A DNA stretch of 64,000 nucleotides from Phallus indusiatus (Eukaryota > Basidiomycota > Agaricomycetes > Phallales > Phallaceae): positions 62,001-126,000 of the forward strand of contig JAQFWX010000033.1 of NCBI GenBank assembly GCA_027605045.1. The letters run 5' to 3'. Shown piece by piece: positions 48,390 to 59,927 of this stretch; position 1 is the stretch's first letter; each line of letters opens with the position of its first letter. The translations under genes were made by a program, and so were the position numbers. A model generated the notes under the pieces. That model ran no database searches, was not told the origin of the DNA, and saw only the letters and a program-made list of their open reading frames with translations.

Positions 48390-51300
48390 ATGAATTCGTT
48401 CTCCATCATAGTGATTGGTTTTTGCGTCCTTTCAATCGCTCGTATCCTCTATCGTCTTTTCCGGCCTCGCGTTATTGATAAGCTCGCTGGACCCCCACCG
48501 ACATCATGGTTAACCGGTTCGTTATTAGTTGTTTCCGGTTTCATAATGTCGTACTAACAAGGCGGGGAAAAAGGCAACTTACCCGCCATATACCGTTCTG
48601 AAGACATGACTACTCCGCATCTCGAATGGACGGAAAAGTATGGCTATGTAATGAAGTTACATGAAGAGTTATACGTTACTGCCATTTGCAAGGAACTTTG
48701 CACTCCGACGCCGCGCGCAGATTTTCATGTTTTGGAGAGCTTTTTTTTTCTCGCCCAACCACTGATTATTTCTCAATGTACCATTAATGAAAGTTGTTCA
48801 AAAAAATAAGATATGAATTACCATGAAAAGAAAATCAAAAAAAAGTGAAGATTTGTTAAAAATGAATTTTACAAGCTTCCCAGCGATTAATTCACTTTTT
48901 GGCCAGCTTCCAGAGAGTTTCAATTGACCGGAACTTCAAGGATCTCAACTGGGGATTATATCTGATTTTTTGACAGAGGAAACTCGCGTGTTATCTTGGG
49001 GAAACACTCGAGCCGGCTACCACATCTTGCTTTGTGGGTTACGCGTGACAGTGACGAACATGTGACGCGTTTCCCTCTCCTCGCCCATGCCACAATGCCA
49101 CGCACCCGTCGAATTCAAGCTGACCTGGCACAGGTCATCCTCCGCTTGTCAGGTTTTCTCCCAATAGAAGATGTCTCTGCATATACTGGAATTAGTGTGC
49201 GAAAAATCAAGTCCATCAAGTCTTTTCATCGTAAGACAGGGAAGCTGGTTCCAGATCAAGGCTGTCGTAGTGTAGCAAAAAAGCTCGGAACTTCAGAGGT
49301 CAATGTGAGTGTTTTTTTTTGCGATTGAACTCTAATACACATGCTCTCTAGTTTCTACTTGGTTGTATAGCTCGAAATTGCGACATTTATTTGGATGAAC
49401 TTCAAGAAAACCTCTTTACTGTTCACGGTGTTAGAGTCTCTCTAGGGACCCTTTCTCGCACATTACGGAGAGTCGGTGTCACTCAAAAAAAGGTGGGTAT
49501 ACTCCTTTCTATAGAGATCACTAAATGAAGTATTTTAGTTGACCCGGGTGGCTGCTGAACGCAGCGAAGTCAAGCGCGCGGCCTACACTGCCCAGATTGG
49601 CCTGTACTCGAAAGAACAGCTTGTATTTGTGGATGAGAGTTCAGTAGATCGGCGGACTACCTACAGACGCAATGGCCGGGCATTCAGTGGTCAGCGGGCA
49701 TTTCATACAGCACACTTTGTCCGTGGAAAAAGGTGTGCGCTCAACCGTTGTCATTTATGAATAATCTTCATCTTTTCTAGATACTCTGTTCTTCCGGCAC
49801 TCTCTTTGGATGGTATTCTGTCTACAAAAATAATTGAAGGATCTTTTACGGCACAAACATTCGGTGTTTTCATTGATCATTTACTATCTCAGATGAACCC
49901 TTTCCCGGAGCGCAATTCAGTTATTGTCATGGATAACTGCCGGATACACAAAGATCCGGAAGTTTTGGCAAAAATAATTGAAAGGTGTGGTCTTTTTATT
50001 TGTACTTTTGTCTTTATTGATGTAGTTTTAGTGGCAGACGCTATGTTTTCCTTCCGCCATATTCACCGGACCTCAATCCAATTGAAGAGGCTTTTTCGGT
50101 GATGAAGCGTTACTTGCAACGGAACGGAGACACAACCAGATTGCATATGAGTAACAAAGATGATATTTCAGTGTATATGGATATACATAAAGCGATATGG
50201 GCTATTACGCCAGCAAATGCTGTTAGCTTTTTCAAAGACTGTGGTTATTTCTAGAGAGTTATATCTGTTGTATTCAATAAGAGTGGAACGTATACTTCTT
50301 TTTTTTGCTTGAACGGTTTCGGATTTTATTGACTGATCGTTTGGAAGCCTGATATATGTGAAGTGCTGTGCCGTCAGGCATTCCCGGACATAAGCGAATG
50401 AGTTCTTGATGATTCGGGAGATCGGCTAATTGTGATATACGTTTATACTGGGCTACTGCGAGCGGTGTGATATATGGAGTGAAGTTGTGTCCATCAACAG
50501 TGTGTGCGGGAGAATTTTCTAGATCATTGAACCAAGTGCTGATTAGCGGGAACATTTGAGGATCCTCAATGATGTCAGCATCGGAGCTTGATTTTTCCGG
50601 AATAGCATGAGGATGGTGACTGGAAGATTGAGGACCATAATATCCCCAAGAAGGAGGTGCTAGATTTATCACCACAGGTTGGGCTCCAGCTTGAGATGCA
50701 GCTTGAGATCCAGGCATTATTCCGGGTGCTGGAGTAGAACCTGAAGTTCCACGAACTGGTGGTTTAGCTGGGAGCAATTGTAATTGCTCAGGTGGCATCT
50801 TCATATCTTCATTGGCTATTCCTTTTCCTACATAAAAGTTACCGGTCAGTATTTGCTAATCAATAAAAAAAGAGACATACTAAAAGTGCACCCCACAAGC
50901 TAAGATTTGCATGAGATATTTCCTGATGAATACCACCGGCTCCAACAAAGCAAAAGCTTCTTTTATGAGTGTCACATTTGTATTTTGTTTGAAGCTTATG
51001 TACCCAATCTGTGTGTGGGTTTCTTTTCTTGGCCATAGCTTCATCATCCGAGGTATCCGGAAGAACATCTGCCATAGATTTCCCCTTGTTTTTGATGTCC
51101 GTTGACTTTCCCTTTTTGGATGATTTTACTGGTTCGGTTGGTCGGTTATCGAATAGAATTACTTCGAGCTTCTGGTTGGAGCGTGACGATGCCTTGGCAG
51201 GCTTCTTTAGATGGATGTATTCATCATTCACACGGATAATGAGTTGCTTCCAATGTGCCGCTTTCAAAAGAATACGAGGCAGAGCATCCTTTTTTTCGGT

Positions 51301-54300
51301 AGATAGTTTGTAAGCAAGTGATAACCGCTGTTCTGCCATGTCCATTATATTTGCCACTTTGAGTTTGAAGGAGGTCCAAGTCATATTGGAAGGCATGTTG
51401 ATGATATCAACTGCTTTTCCACCCAAAGGAACATGAACCGGTACAGTCCAGTCTTTTGGAAGCTGATGAATATCTTGCCATAAAATATAAACTAAACTTA
51501 CCTGTTATAGGCCTGGTCTCTGGAGTATCTGATTCATCAATATTTTCTCCATCTAGCACTCTCAAGGATGTATCCAAAACAGGATGTTCTAATTCATCCA
51601 GGTTTCCATCTGACCCTGATTCTATATCATTATCAGGTGGATCTGGTAATATTTAGAACTCAAGAACTATTTATTTATGTATCTATCTTACCCTGATCCT
51701 CCTCTTCGGAGGATTCTAGTTCAGACTCTAGATTCAGTTCTGTTGGCACGCTGGTGCTGGTACCTGCACTGGCTCTGTTTCCAGGTACTTTGATAGTCAT
51801 TTTGAGTCGTTTTGTTGGTGGAGCCTCATCTTCCTGGTTTTTTTCATTTTTTTTTCCAATTTGTCTTTTAGGAGGACGTCCCCTACGCTTTGGAGTTGAG
51901 GCGGACGTGGACATGACTGTGTAGATGCTGACAAAGGTATTTTCAAACTCCGAACTGTATAAGAGTCGACCGAGCGAAACAGCGGCTCAAGTGTTTCCCC
52001 AAGATAACACGCGAGTTTCCTCTGTCAAAAAATCAGATATAATCCCCAGTTGAGATCCTTGAAGTTCCGGTCAATTGAAACTCTCTGGAAGCTGGCCAAA
52101 AAGTGAATTAATCGCTGGGAAGCTTGTAAAATTCATTTTTAACAAATCTTCACTTTTTTTTGATTTTCTTTTCATGGTAATTCATATCTTATTTTTTTGA
52201 ACAACTTTCATTAATGGTACATTGAGAAATAATCAGTGGTTGGGCGAGAAAAAAAAAGCTCTCCAAAACATGAAAATCTGCGCGCGGCGTCGGAGTGCAA
52301 AGTTCCTTGCAAATGGCAGTAAGTCAACAACCGTTCTCCGGAATAGTGTGGCTTATACCTTAACAGAGAAAAACTATCTTCATCAGTGATCCTAAGGTTT
52401 TGGGCCGCCCACTCTTCAAATCACCGTTCCATATTGACGCATCACCTTGCAGGCTTTGCAGTACATCATGAACACATCCGGATATAACTACCACAAGACG
52501 GATGCAAGACGATCACACTTGATGATGCTTCTTGGTAAAGGGCTCGTTTGGGCTGATGGTATGAATTCATTGAATGGGATTTCGATGATATTTTTATCAT
52601 ACTCATAATCGATATAGGAGCTCAACACACCCGACAGAGGAGAATTATGACCCCTGCGTTCTCATTCAACTCGCTTAGGCATTTTATCCCGATGTTCACT
52701 CAGAAAGCTCAGCTGGTATACCATTATCTGTTGACTGTATTTCCGCGCATGTTAATAAGGCAAATAGACAGTGAACAAAATCAAGGAACAAATTGAGTCG
52801 TCCAAAGACGCCAATCCCAATGTCGTAAATGTCGTACCCTGGCTCTCCCGTCTCACTCTGGACGTCATTGGAACGGGTATGTTTTTTATCCTTTCATCTC
52901 TTTCATACGTCATCTCACTTGTTCAAAGCTGCGGCTGCATACGATTTTGAGGCAATAGAAGGTGGACAAAACAACAGGCTAGCCAAGATTTACGGCGACT
53001 TATCGTACTTCACATTTCCTTTTCTTTTCCATTGCAACAACTTCAATAACCTCCATTTTTTTTTTTTTGCGATGCAGGGTTTCCGCATTTTTCGAACGTC
53101 CCGATATGGACTTGGTAATCAGCTACGTCATGGGCCATGTTCCAGGATTTGTACGAAGCATCTTGCGGTACTTACCGACTAAAAGTTCGAAGAGGCTTAG
53201 ACCTTACCAGACGGCAGTCACTGCAGTCGCCCAAGAAGTTGTCGATAAACAGACGGCTTTGTACATCGACGGCAAAGAAGGCTCTAAAGATCTCATGAGC
53301 GTGCTGGGTAATAACGCTGCTGTTGACTTGAACGTGAAGTTCTGACCTATCTATTGTTAGTCAAGGCCAATTTGTCTGAGGATCCCAAGACGAAAATCAC
53401 GAACGAGGAAGTCCTTTCACAACTGACGTGAGCCTTTCGAAACATAATTCTTGATTTCTATTCAGTAAGACTGCACTAGGACATTTTTTTTCGCTGGACA
53501 TGAGACTACCGCTTTCACCATAACCTGGGCACTGTATGAACTGTCGCGACACCCCGAATATCAAAACAAGGTTAGGGAGGAGATCAAGGCAACCCGAGCA
53601 CGTCTTGCGGAAAGACCTGATGGAGAATTGACTATTTCCGACCTGGATTCAATGCGGTATCTCTCCTCTCTTATGAAGGTATATGTTGCCTACGAAAACT
53701 CGACATGCTGAAATATAAACTTAAATACTGAAAATCTATTTTTTAACAGGAAACGTTACGATTATATCCCATAGCATTCGGTAACTATCGGGAAACTGAT
53801 CGAGATGATATTGTTCCCTTGTCACATCCCGTAACACTCACTACTGGAGAGACTATTACCAGCCTTCCAATTGAGCGTGGACGACAGATCTTTCTATCCT
53901 TCATCGCATACAACAGGTGCAGCCATAATGAATGACGTCTCTGACTACGAGGGCTGATAGGGACTTTTATTTACTAGACATAAATCCGTCTGGGGTGATG
54001 ACGCCGATGTTTTCCGACCAGAAAGGTTTTTGGAAGATAGTCCAACGAAACAGCAAGTCAACCTTGGTGTTATGAATAATCTGTAAGTGGTTTATTGCAA
54101 ATTTTTGAAAAAAATGAAGAATATGAGTGAATCAATTATGCTACAGAGCCTCATTCGGTAGCGGGGTTAGAAACTGTATCGGGTAAGTTTATCGGAAAAC
54201 TTTTTTGACAGACAGCTTTACATGTATGAACTCTTCCTCTTCTCAGGTGGCGTTTCGCGTAAGTTGAAGAGAAGCACCTTTTCTTGTCTTCGAAACGTTT

Positions 54301-54557
54301 TGGGGTCCTGAGCACTCTTTTACAGGATACTGGAAATGCAAGCTGTCTTGTTCGAATTGTTGGAGAACTTTGAGTTTTCACCTCCGCCCGGCAACGTGGA
54401 AATTCTCCGAGTACATGTTGGTATTATGGAGCCTATGTAAGTTTTTTTTTTAAAAAAAAAATTCTTTTTGGTTTATTTTTAACGCTACTTGAATAGGGTG
54501 AAAGGATCGAAGACTAAGAAAATTGAACTTCCGTTGACTGTAACGCCGTTGCACTGA
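48390..54557 (+). CDS. Cytochrome P450 monooxygenase with a transposon in intron 2
   Basis: A multi-exon gene of roughly 520-550 residues. The N-terminus (MNSFSIIVIGFCVLSIARIL) is a membrane anchor, followed by the Pro-rich hinge AGPPPTSW. Later blocks are KTIFISDPKALQYIMN, GAQHTRQRRIMTPAFSFNSL (C-helix), FFFAGHETTAFTITWALYEL (I-helix, AGxxTT), ETLRLYP (ExxR), FRPERFLEDS (PERF) and FGSGVRNCIGWRFA (heme-binding loop with the Cys ligand). All hallmark motifs are intact and the exons join in phase. It is an ER-bound monooxygenase, and the overall pattern resembles CYP5150-like fungal clans; the substrate is unknown. Exon 2 ends HEELY at 48674. Exon 3 begins RKTIF at about 52366. The 3.64 kb between them is the transposon plus the original short intron. 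The gene may still work if this long intron is removed. Confidence 0.85.
48679..49015 (+). repeat. Left terminal inverted repeat of the transposon
   Basis: It pairs with 51983-52319 in inverted orientation, with only isolated differences (for example ACTCGAGCCG here against ACTTGAGCCG in the partner). It contains A- and T-runs and the GCGCGCAG motif at about 48714. At 337 bp it is long for this superfamily. Confidence 0.9.
49095..50254 (+). CDS. DDE transposase, Tc1/mariner type
   Basis: Five exons (49095-49304, 49352-49492, 49539-49732, 49781-49984, 50038-50254) encode 321 residues. The N-terminal part (QADLAQVILRLSGFLPIEDV, then RKIKSIKSFHRKTGKL) is a helix-turn-helix DNA-binding region. 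The catalytic acids are in VFVDESSVD (first Asp), VIVMDNCRIH (second Asp) and PPYSPDLNPIEEAFSVM (Glu), with roughly the DD34E spacing of Tc1-like enzymes. The protein cuts and rejoins the element ends at TA sites in the nucleus. All four introns are short GT-AG introns and the total is an exact number of codons. No stop or frameshift is seen, so the enzyme may be functional. Mariner-type transposases in animals usually lack introns; four is notable. Confidence 0.9.
50274..51914 (-). CDS. Transposon-borne AT-hook protein, function unknown
   Basis: Four exons (51914-51692, 51642-51502, 51473-50892, 50827-50274) give exactly 500 codons (499 residues). The N-terminus has an AT-hook-like RRGRPPKRQIGKK and a basic KRLKM patch, followed by an acidic Ser/Glu stretch (ELESSEEEDQG). 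The middle has LPKDWTVPVHVPLGGKAVDI and a helical region (SFKLKVANIMDMAEQRLSLA), then basic KSSKKGKSTDIKNKGK. A Cys/His segment (YKCDTHKRSFCFVG, then GGIHQEISHANLSLW) could bind a metal. The C-terminal exon has a Pro/Gln/Gly-rich linker, then a helical block (HNFTPYITPLAVAQYKRISQ). Exon 3 uses the donor gtgcac, the one that keeps frame. I do not recognise a described family. Its place inside the inverted repeats suggests it moves with the element, perhaps as a DNA-binding accessory or regulator; that is inference. Confidence 0.72.
51983..52319 (-). repeat. Right terminal inverted repeat of the transposon
   Basis: Inverted partner of 48679-49015. The accessory gene starts 69 bp inside it, so its promoter lies in or beside this repeat. 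Confidence 0.9.
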
Positions 54558-56184
54558 GAGCTTGATTGCAACCTAAATTATGCCTGGGTGCTTTCACATC
54601 GCTTTCTTTACACCTCTTGTATCACGCCAGTTGAATATTGAAACGAAAGCAGTTTTTTCAGTGACCCTTTGTCTGATCGTAATCAGGAAATGCATTATGG
54701 AGGGATTGTAGCTTTAATTCTTCTTCAAGTGCGCGTGACGGGGGATGTCGTAGACTCTTGACTAACTTTCAGGATGGGAAACTTATAACGCTGTGTAAGA
54801 GTGCGGAACAGGTGGTCATGAGGAAAACAGAAGTCGGCATGTAATATGAGCAAGACGAGAAATAAATGAATTAATTATGTTGAATTCTTGAACTTCATGA
54901 CAGTTCCGTACAAAATAACCAAATTCGATGCAACATTGAAATGAACTTTAGCATCGAAAAAAGAGTATTCCAATTTTGTGTTAGTGCGTTGTTTCATTTC
55001 GTTTTGTGGTTTGAATTAACATGTCTATAGTAATGTAAATGCAAGCAACCTGTCTCGTGTTTATCATATTGCCAGCTTGAAAGCTTATTTTTCATCCTCG
55101 TGTTATTTCAATTACTCCAAATATTCTCTGACAGTGCGCAGCTCAATTTATTGCGGAAGACATTGCCCGATGTCTATTCAACCCGACAATTTCAATTCTG
55201 AAAGAAGTGAAGCTGGGGCAAGCGCCACGCCGTTTGTTTCTGGGGTGTGATATATTTCCAAATAAGGTTGGGTGTCCATGCCATATGTTCATTTAGTTCA
55301 GTCGCATATTTGAACTTTCAAGAATCGCACTTGACTATTTCATCAACGCCTTTACTTTGTATTTGAAATAAGAATGTCAGTTCCAAACATTAGCCTTTTC
55401 GCGATCTCTGCACGTGCTTACTACTCACTGGCAGAACTGATGTCAAAAAAAGCGAATTTCACTTTGCGTCAGTCATGCCAGTCATTTCATAATTGAATTA
55501 AATCACATGTCTGTAATACTGTGATTGAGAAAGCTCAGTTTGGTATCATATTGCCAGAATTCAATTTCCGCCCTGGTGTCATTTGAATTGTCCAAAATAT
55601 TCTCATGGTCCAGGTCTGACAGCGACTCAGCCTATTTCCAAACACGCACGTGGTAAGTTTATATGTAGAGAAATGTATATGCGATAAATTTAATACTGGA
55701 AGACAACTTTTTGCGACATCGGTCCAAGCGTCACCTGGTCCTTGCTATGTACTACGCCCCTTGTGTATGACGTTGAGTGTCTAAACTCAACTGGCTTATT
55801 ATGATATTCAAGGGCCTTCTTTTAAGTACTACGATGATTCTAATGGTGCCCCTGTCTCAAAGGCTAAGACGTCTAATCAAATGAATTCTCCACAGCTGGT
55901 GACTACTGGCATTCAATATATTCTACAAACGTGTATTATAAACCGAGCGACTATACCTAAATATATAAAACTGCCTAACATGATGTGAATTTGTCTAGGA
56001 TTTCACATACATTCAAATGTGAATATCAATTATGAATTAAATCTGTCAAACGGATGAAGTGCATCTGGCACCAAATGTGTTAAGTCCAATCTCATGGTCA
56101 GACTCCATTGTAAATATACGCCTTTCAAAAATCAGAGTTTGTGGGGATGTGAAAACAGTAAAAGTACCAGTCACTCACTCAGCA
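54558..56184. repeat. Decayed copies of the trefoil upstream flank
   Basis: Blocks that precede T1-T3 recur here in diverged form: TGACAGTTCCGTACAAAATA near 54898, an AAATATTCTCTGACAGTGCG block near 55118, and a second version with CAAAATATTCTCATGG near 55592. This suggests that former inhibitor copies were lost, leaving only flank DNA. No gene is seen. Confidence 0.6.
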
Positions 56185-56192
56185 TATAAAAA
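56185..56192 (+). promoter_or_regulatory. TATA box of T4
   Basis: TATAAAAA, 67 bp before the T4 start, in the same CATATAAAAATGCT context as T2 and T3. The CACGTG box of T1-T3 is missing; the equivalent place reads GATGTGAAAA. Confidence 0.55.
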
Positions 56193-56251
56193 TGCTTGTG
56201 AAGATTACAATAAAGCTCATCACGAAGTCGTCTACCAAATAACATCCTGCA

Positions 56252-56959
56252 ATGGCTCTCTTGCGTGCCGGTAAATATCTCATTCTCCCTGTCAACGCTG
56301 CTCCCGGTGAAGGTCTTTTTATCGTCGGCCCTGGCGATAGTCCCGTTAATCCTGTGCTTCCCGTCAGGGTCGGCAGAAACCCTGTAAGAAACAAATATCG
56401 AGCTGACGGTTTTATCTTCAACTGATAGCTAACTCATGAATGCAGAGTCTTTGGAATATTGAAGATGCTCCCGGACCGGATGGCAAGTTCAATGTGTCTA
56501 CCGGAGCCAAGATTATCAAGCCCATTTTTAAATACAGTTGGTTCAAAAATGTTCGTTTCGACGCAGATTCGGGCATATCTTTATTATGACCTTTCTTTTT
56601 ACTTAGGACGAACTGGATAATGCCTTATTCATTCAAAACCTCACAGTATTGCCAGGTATCGCTCAGGACTTTAGGATTGAAGCTGTTGATCCTAATCCAA
56701 ATGTCTGGGTGTAAGTTCAACAATTAGATTATAAGGAAAGACATTAAGCTGAGGCCTCATTTAGTATTCGATATCCTAACGAAGATTCAGTCCTGACTTA
56801 TGATCCGAAAGACGAGTTTCCAGTAGGTTTCTATTCATCTGAAATTTGGATCGATAATATTAGTTTTTTTTTCAGCTGAAATTCAGACCCTCCATCGGAG
56901 TCAGCGCTCAGCGATTTGTGTTAAAGCGCATCGAGTCTGAGGGGGAAAGTAAATACTAA
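56252..56959 (+). CDS. Divergent beta-trefoil inhibitor-like protein T4
   Basis: Five exons (56252-56383, 56446-56550, 56607-56710, 56765-56822, 56876-56959) encode 160 residues. Intron positions and phases equal those of T1-T3, and exon 4 is again 58 nt. The opening RAGKYLILPVNAAPGEGLFI, then SLWNIEDAPGPDGKF, FRIEAVDPNPNVW and LKFRPSIGVSAQRFVLKRI keep the trefoil strand pattern while most loop residues differ. No signal peptide or cysteine pair is seen. It lies 35 kb from T3 and lacks the CACGTG box, so it may be regulated differently. The protease-inhibitor role is inferred from the resemblance to I66/mycocypin proteins. Confidence 0.72.
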
Positions 56960-57896
56960 CGACTGTGAACCATGTACTGAAGACAATCCGAAGTTTCTTG
57001 TTTCTTGTTTTTCGATCCTCCTTCAAAGGTGGATTGTATACATTTCTCAGTCAGAAATTCCAGAATATAAATGTTTGTGATGTTTGTACAGTGACCACTT
57101 GATTGAATGCAGTATACCCTCCGAGTCTGAGCCAAGATTCAAGCTTCAAATCCAAGTTTAGCTTGAAAGAGAGGTCAAAGGTTCTGGCGCTTGTATTAGT
57201 TAGAACCTCAGACAAAAAGAGTATGAGCCCACTTGCCTTTGATGACTAGTCTATGAACGTCTGAACCGTGAAGTCAACGCTACTCCAATCAACGACCGAA
57301 TGAATATATGCGGTATTTATCATATAGCAATTTAAATAATGTACTTCAACTAAACGTTTATCATCTGATTGGAGTCGTATTTTTTCGGGACATTCGTACA
57401 TTTTATATGCAAAAGCTCAAATCGATCGATTGCCCGACGTACATATGTATTTAAGCTGAAATTCGTTAACAAACAGTTTTCCACATATAATAAAGATACG
57501 GATGCAGTCATGTATCATACGATGATATCAGCGAGGCTCGATACCTCTTTGAAAGCGTACGGTGCAAGCGACCCACAAGATTACAAAAGATGGCTATGGG
57601 CCTGTGAGGTTGTAATAGGTATCGATAGATATTTTGGGCCGACGAAGTTCCTGATCGCACCAAATTCCTTCACGTTTACCGACACTATGAATCTGTTCGT
57701 GTCCGGAGGAAGCAATAACTATAACCGTGTGTGTGTGTGAGATTCTGTAAGTCCCTGGGGGCGTTGCCCTAAATATGTGCCGGGACTTTGACTTATGGGA
57801 ATGGCCGGTCGCGTCATTCGTCTTGTGCGCTTTGCTTGTTTGGGTTGTAATGAGGTGTCGTGGGGACGGATGTTCCCTCCGTGGTGTGCTCTCTCT
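56960..57896. other. Spacer, unsupported ORF
   Basis: A plus-strand frame at 57369-57740 contains ARLDTSLKAYGASDPQDYKR and could be a piece of a gene, but it has no domain and no splice partners. Confidence 0.3.
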
Positions 57897-58290
57897 TCAT
57901 CTCGCTCTTCCTCTTTGCCTCCCTCGCGGTACGTCTAGTTTCCCGTGTGTTGCGCTGAATCTCCCAGTGTCGTTGATGTATTCGAACAGAGCTTTAGTTG
58001 CCTTTCGACTGCTGAGCAGCTGATTTTTTGTAATCGTGTGCCGCTTGAAGTGCCGTTGTATCTTCACCCTGTGTGTGTCGTATCGTGGGCATCTGCAGAG
58101 AAAATGCGCCGTTGTCTCTGTCTCCGTTTCGCAAGCTGAACATATTGACGTTTCTGATTTCCCGATATTGTATAGGTATCCGTTCAATTGTGCATGTCCT
58201 GTGCGAAGCTGCATTAGTACAACCATAACCGTATTGTCAAGGCCACATTTGTCATTCAGCGCTGGGTACGGTCAAGTCCGCAGCTGATGT
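57850..58290 (-). mobile_element. LINE (non-LTR retrotransposon) C-terminal remnant
   Basis: A minus-strand frame encodes QLRTGHAQLNGYLYNIGKSE, then CSACETETETTAHFLCRCP. This is the CCHC-like zinc-binding reverse-transcriptase tail common in fungal Tad/I-type LINEs. Only the last part of the element remains; there is no catalytic reverse-transcriptase core and frames break on both sides. Confidence 0.6.
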
Positions 58291-58664
58291 TGAAGTTATT
58301 CGCGTCGATGATGGAACTATTTTTATGATCGAAACAAGGGTAAAAACACATTCGTTAATGCTGGTGCTTATATCACCTATTCGAATGAACAAAGTTCATT
58401 AAATTATTTTTACTCCACCGCTGCGTTTGTGTTGAATGTTCCATCCTTCGGGGAGAATTCTCGTTCCTTTATCATAATAATAATGTTGAATTTTCATAGT
58501 TACTCGGAGTAAAACAGTAGAACGCGCAATTAACCTGATCCTTGTGCCTGATCATGATACTGTTCTTGAGTTCAGCTCTCGGAGGGACAGTGAGAGTTAT
58601 TGTGAAACGATCGACTTACGGGATCAAAGCACTACCGATATTCTAAGATTTTTCTAAACCAGAA

Positions 58665-59927
58665 CTAAACAGCTGAATGAATCGGTTGTGCTTTTTCCGG
58701 CGTCGACAAAAAAGGGATCCAAACGCAAAGAATGTCCTGGAATGACACAGTAAATACTTAATACAACTAATTAGTATCAACAATCAGTAGTATAGTACTC
58801 GCTTTCTGCAGAAACACCAATAGGATGATCGTAGGATCTGTAAGGAAAAATTGATAATCATGCTTCTAAAAAAAAGAAAGGAAAGGGGGATTGAACTCAC
58901 AAAGAGGGAGAAGAATGGAATATGCAGCAGCCATGCGTTGGAAGAACAAAGACGTTCCAAAGCCGCTGGTTCCTAATAAACCAGCGCTATATAAGACAAT
59001 GAGCTCGAATACTCGGACATCACGACGCTTGTATAATGATGTGAAAGAAAGGACATACATGGTTGTCAACAGTCTGTAGACGCATAAAATGGACATGCGT
59101 GTGAAGATGGAACGTGTTATAACAGGGCGGTCAACCTGAAGACCTGTCTGGTTGAACTTTAAACGATATCTGTTGAATAAAAGGAGTAGGACGACTGACA
59201 AAATCTTGTCATTCATGCAATACCTAAAAGGAGGAGATACTTACCATCGATAATATTTGCGATTACGCTATTGATTCCTATCAAAATGCTTATGGCATTA
59301 GAGAACTTCGCCGAAGTCGCAAAAAAATCGAGCTTATAAGAATTTGGCGTGGGTCGCGTGGTATCTTATATCTGAGTGTCAACGTACTAATGGAATAGGT
59401 GCAGATATATAAGAGCTAACAATAAGCTATTGAGTTGAATGATCAGAGACGGCGGGATACTTGAGTGAATGATCCTTCAGCTCACTGCAACGTCTATTCG
59501 TTTACGACGTTTCGCGGATATTGGCCGCACCCCGTTTTGTAATACAACCGCAAGATGCAATAAAAGGCTGCATAAAGAGACTGACGCCCTATTACTGATT
59601 AGAAACGCCAAAGGAAAAGATAAATACATACATTAGAGCAACTACAGATCCTACAACATCTGGGCCTTCAATTGTTTTAATAGGTATACTAAGTGACAAT
59701 TCCGCCATATCACTACGAGAGATTGAGCAGATCAGGATACATTTTTCATCCCGAAAAACATACGAATATACGAAATACCACGCGTTGATAGTGGTCACAA
59801 TAAAAAAGTTCAAGAAGACTGCATTTCGCTGAACTTTATCCGATAGGCATATGGTAAGCACCATTGCCAGCAGCAGCGCAAATGTCGCACAATTGATGAC
59901 GACTAACGTGGTCAGAACAGGTTTCAT
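58665..59927 (-). CDS. Seven-transmembrane receptor-like protein R3
   Basis: Start at 59927 (MKPVLTTLVVINC). Helices: ATFALLLAMVLTICLS, AVFLNFFIVTTINAWYFVYS, ASVSLCSLLLHLAVVL, LIVSSYISAPIPL, AISILIGINSVIANIIDGVV, MSILCVYRLLTTMYVLSF, YSILLPLYPTIILLVFLQ. The tail starts KDILCVWIPFLS and ends at 58665. It aligns with R4 over its whole length with the same intron places. The intron before the last exon uses a GC donor (CAGAAA|GCGAGT, 58802-58797), required by phase and matched in R4. The segment after helix two is longer than in R4 because no intron is recognisable there. Orphan GPCR-like protein; ligand unknown. Confidence 0.75.

Larger units (their letters stand above)
48679..52319. mobile_element. 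Two-gene Tc1/mariner-type transposon inserted in a P450 intron
   Basis: The element is 3641 bp. It begins CTGCCATTTGC and ends with the reverse complement GCAAATGGCAG, flanked on both sides by TA (48677-48678 and 52320-52321), the target duplication typical of the Tc1/mariner superfamily. The 337 bp inverted repeats are almost identical. Inside lie a five-exon DDE transposase on the plus strand and a four-exon second gene on the minus strand, with their 3' ends 19 bp apart. Both frames are intact. The near-identity of the repeats and the intact genes point to recent insertion and possibly present activity. Confidence 0.9.

Noticed and set aside
57369..57740. 123-residue plus-strand frame as a gene
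   Set aside because: No domain, no splice partners, no promoter signal; it lies beside LINE remnants.
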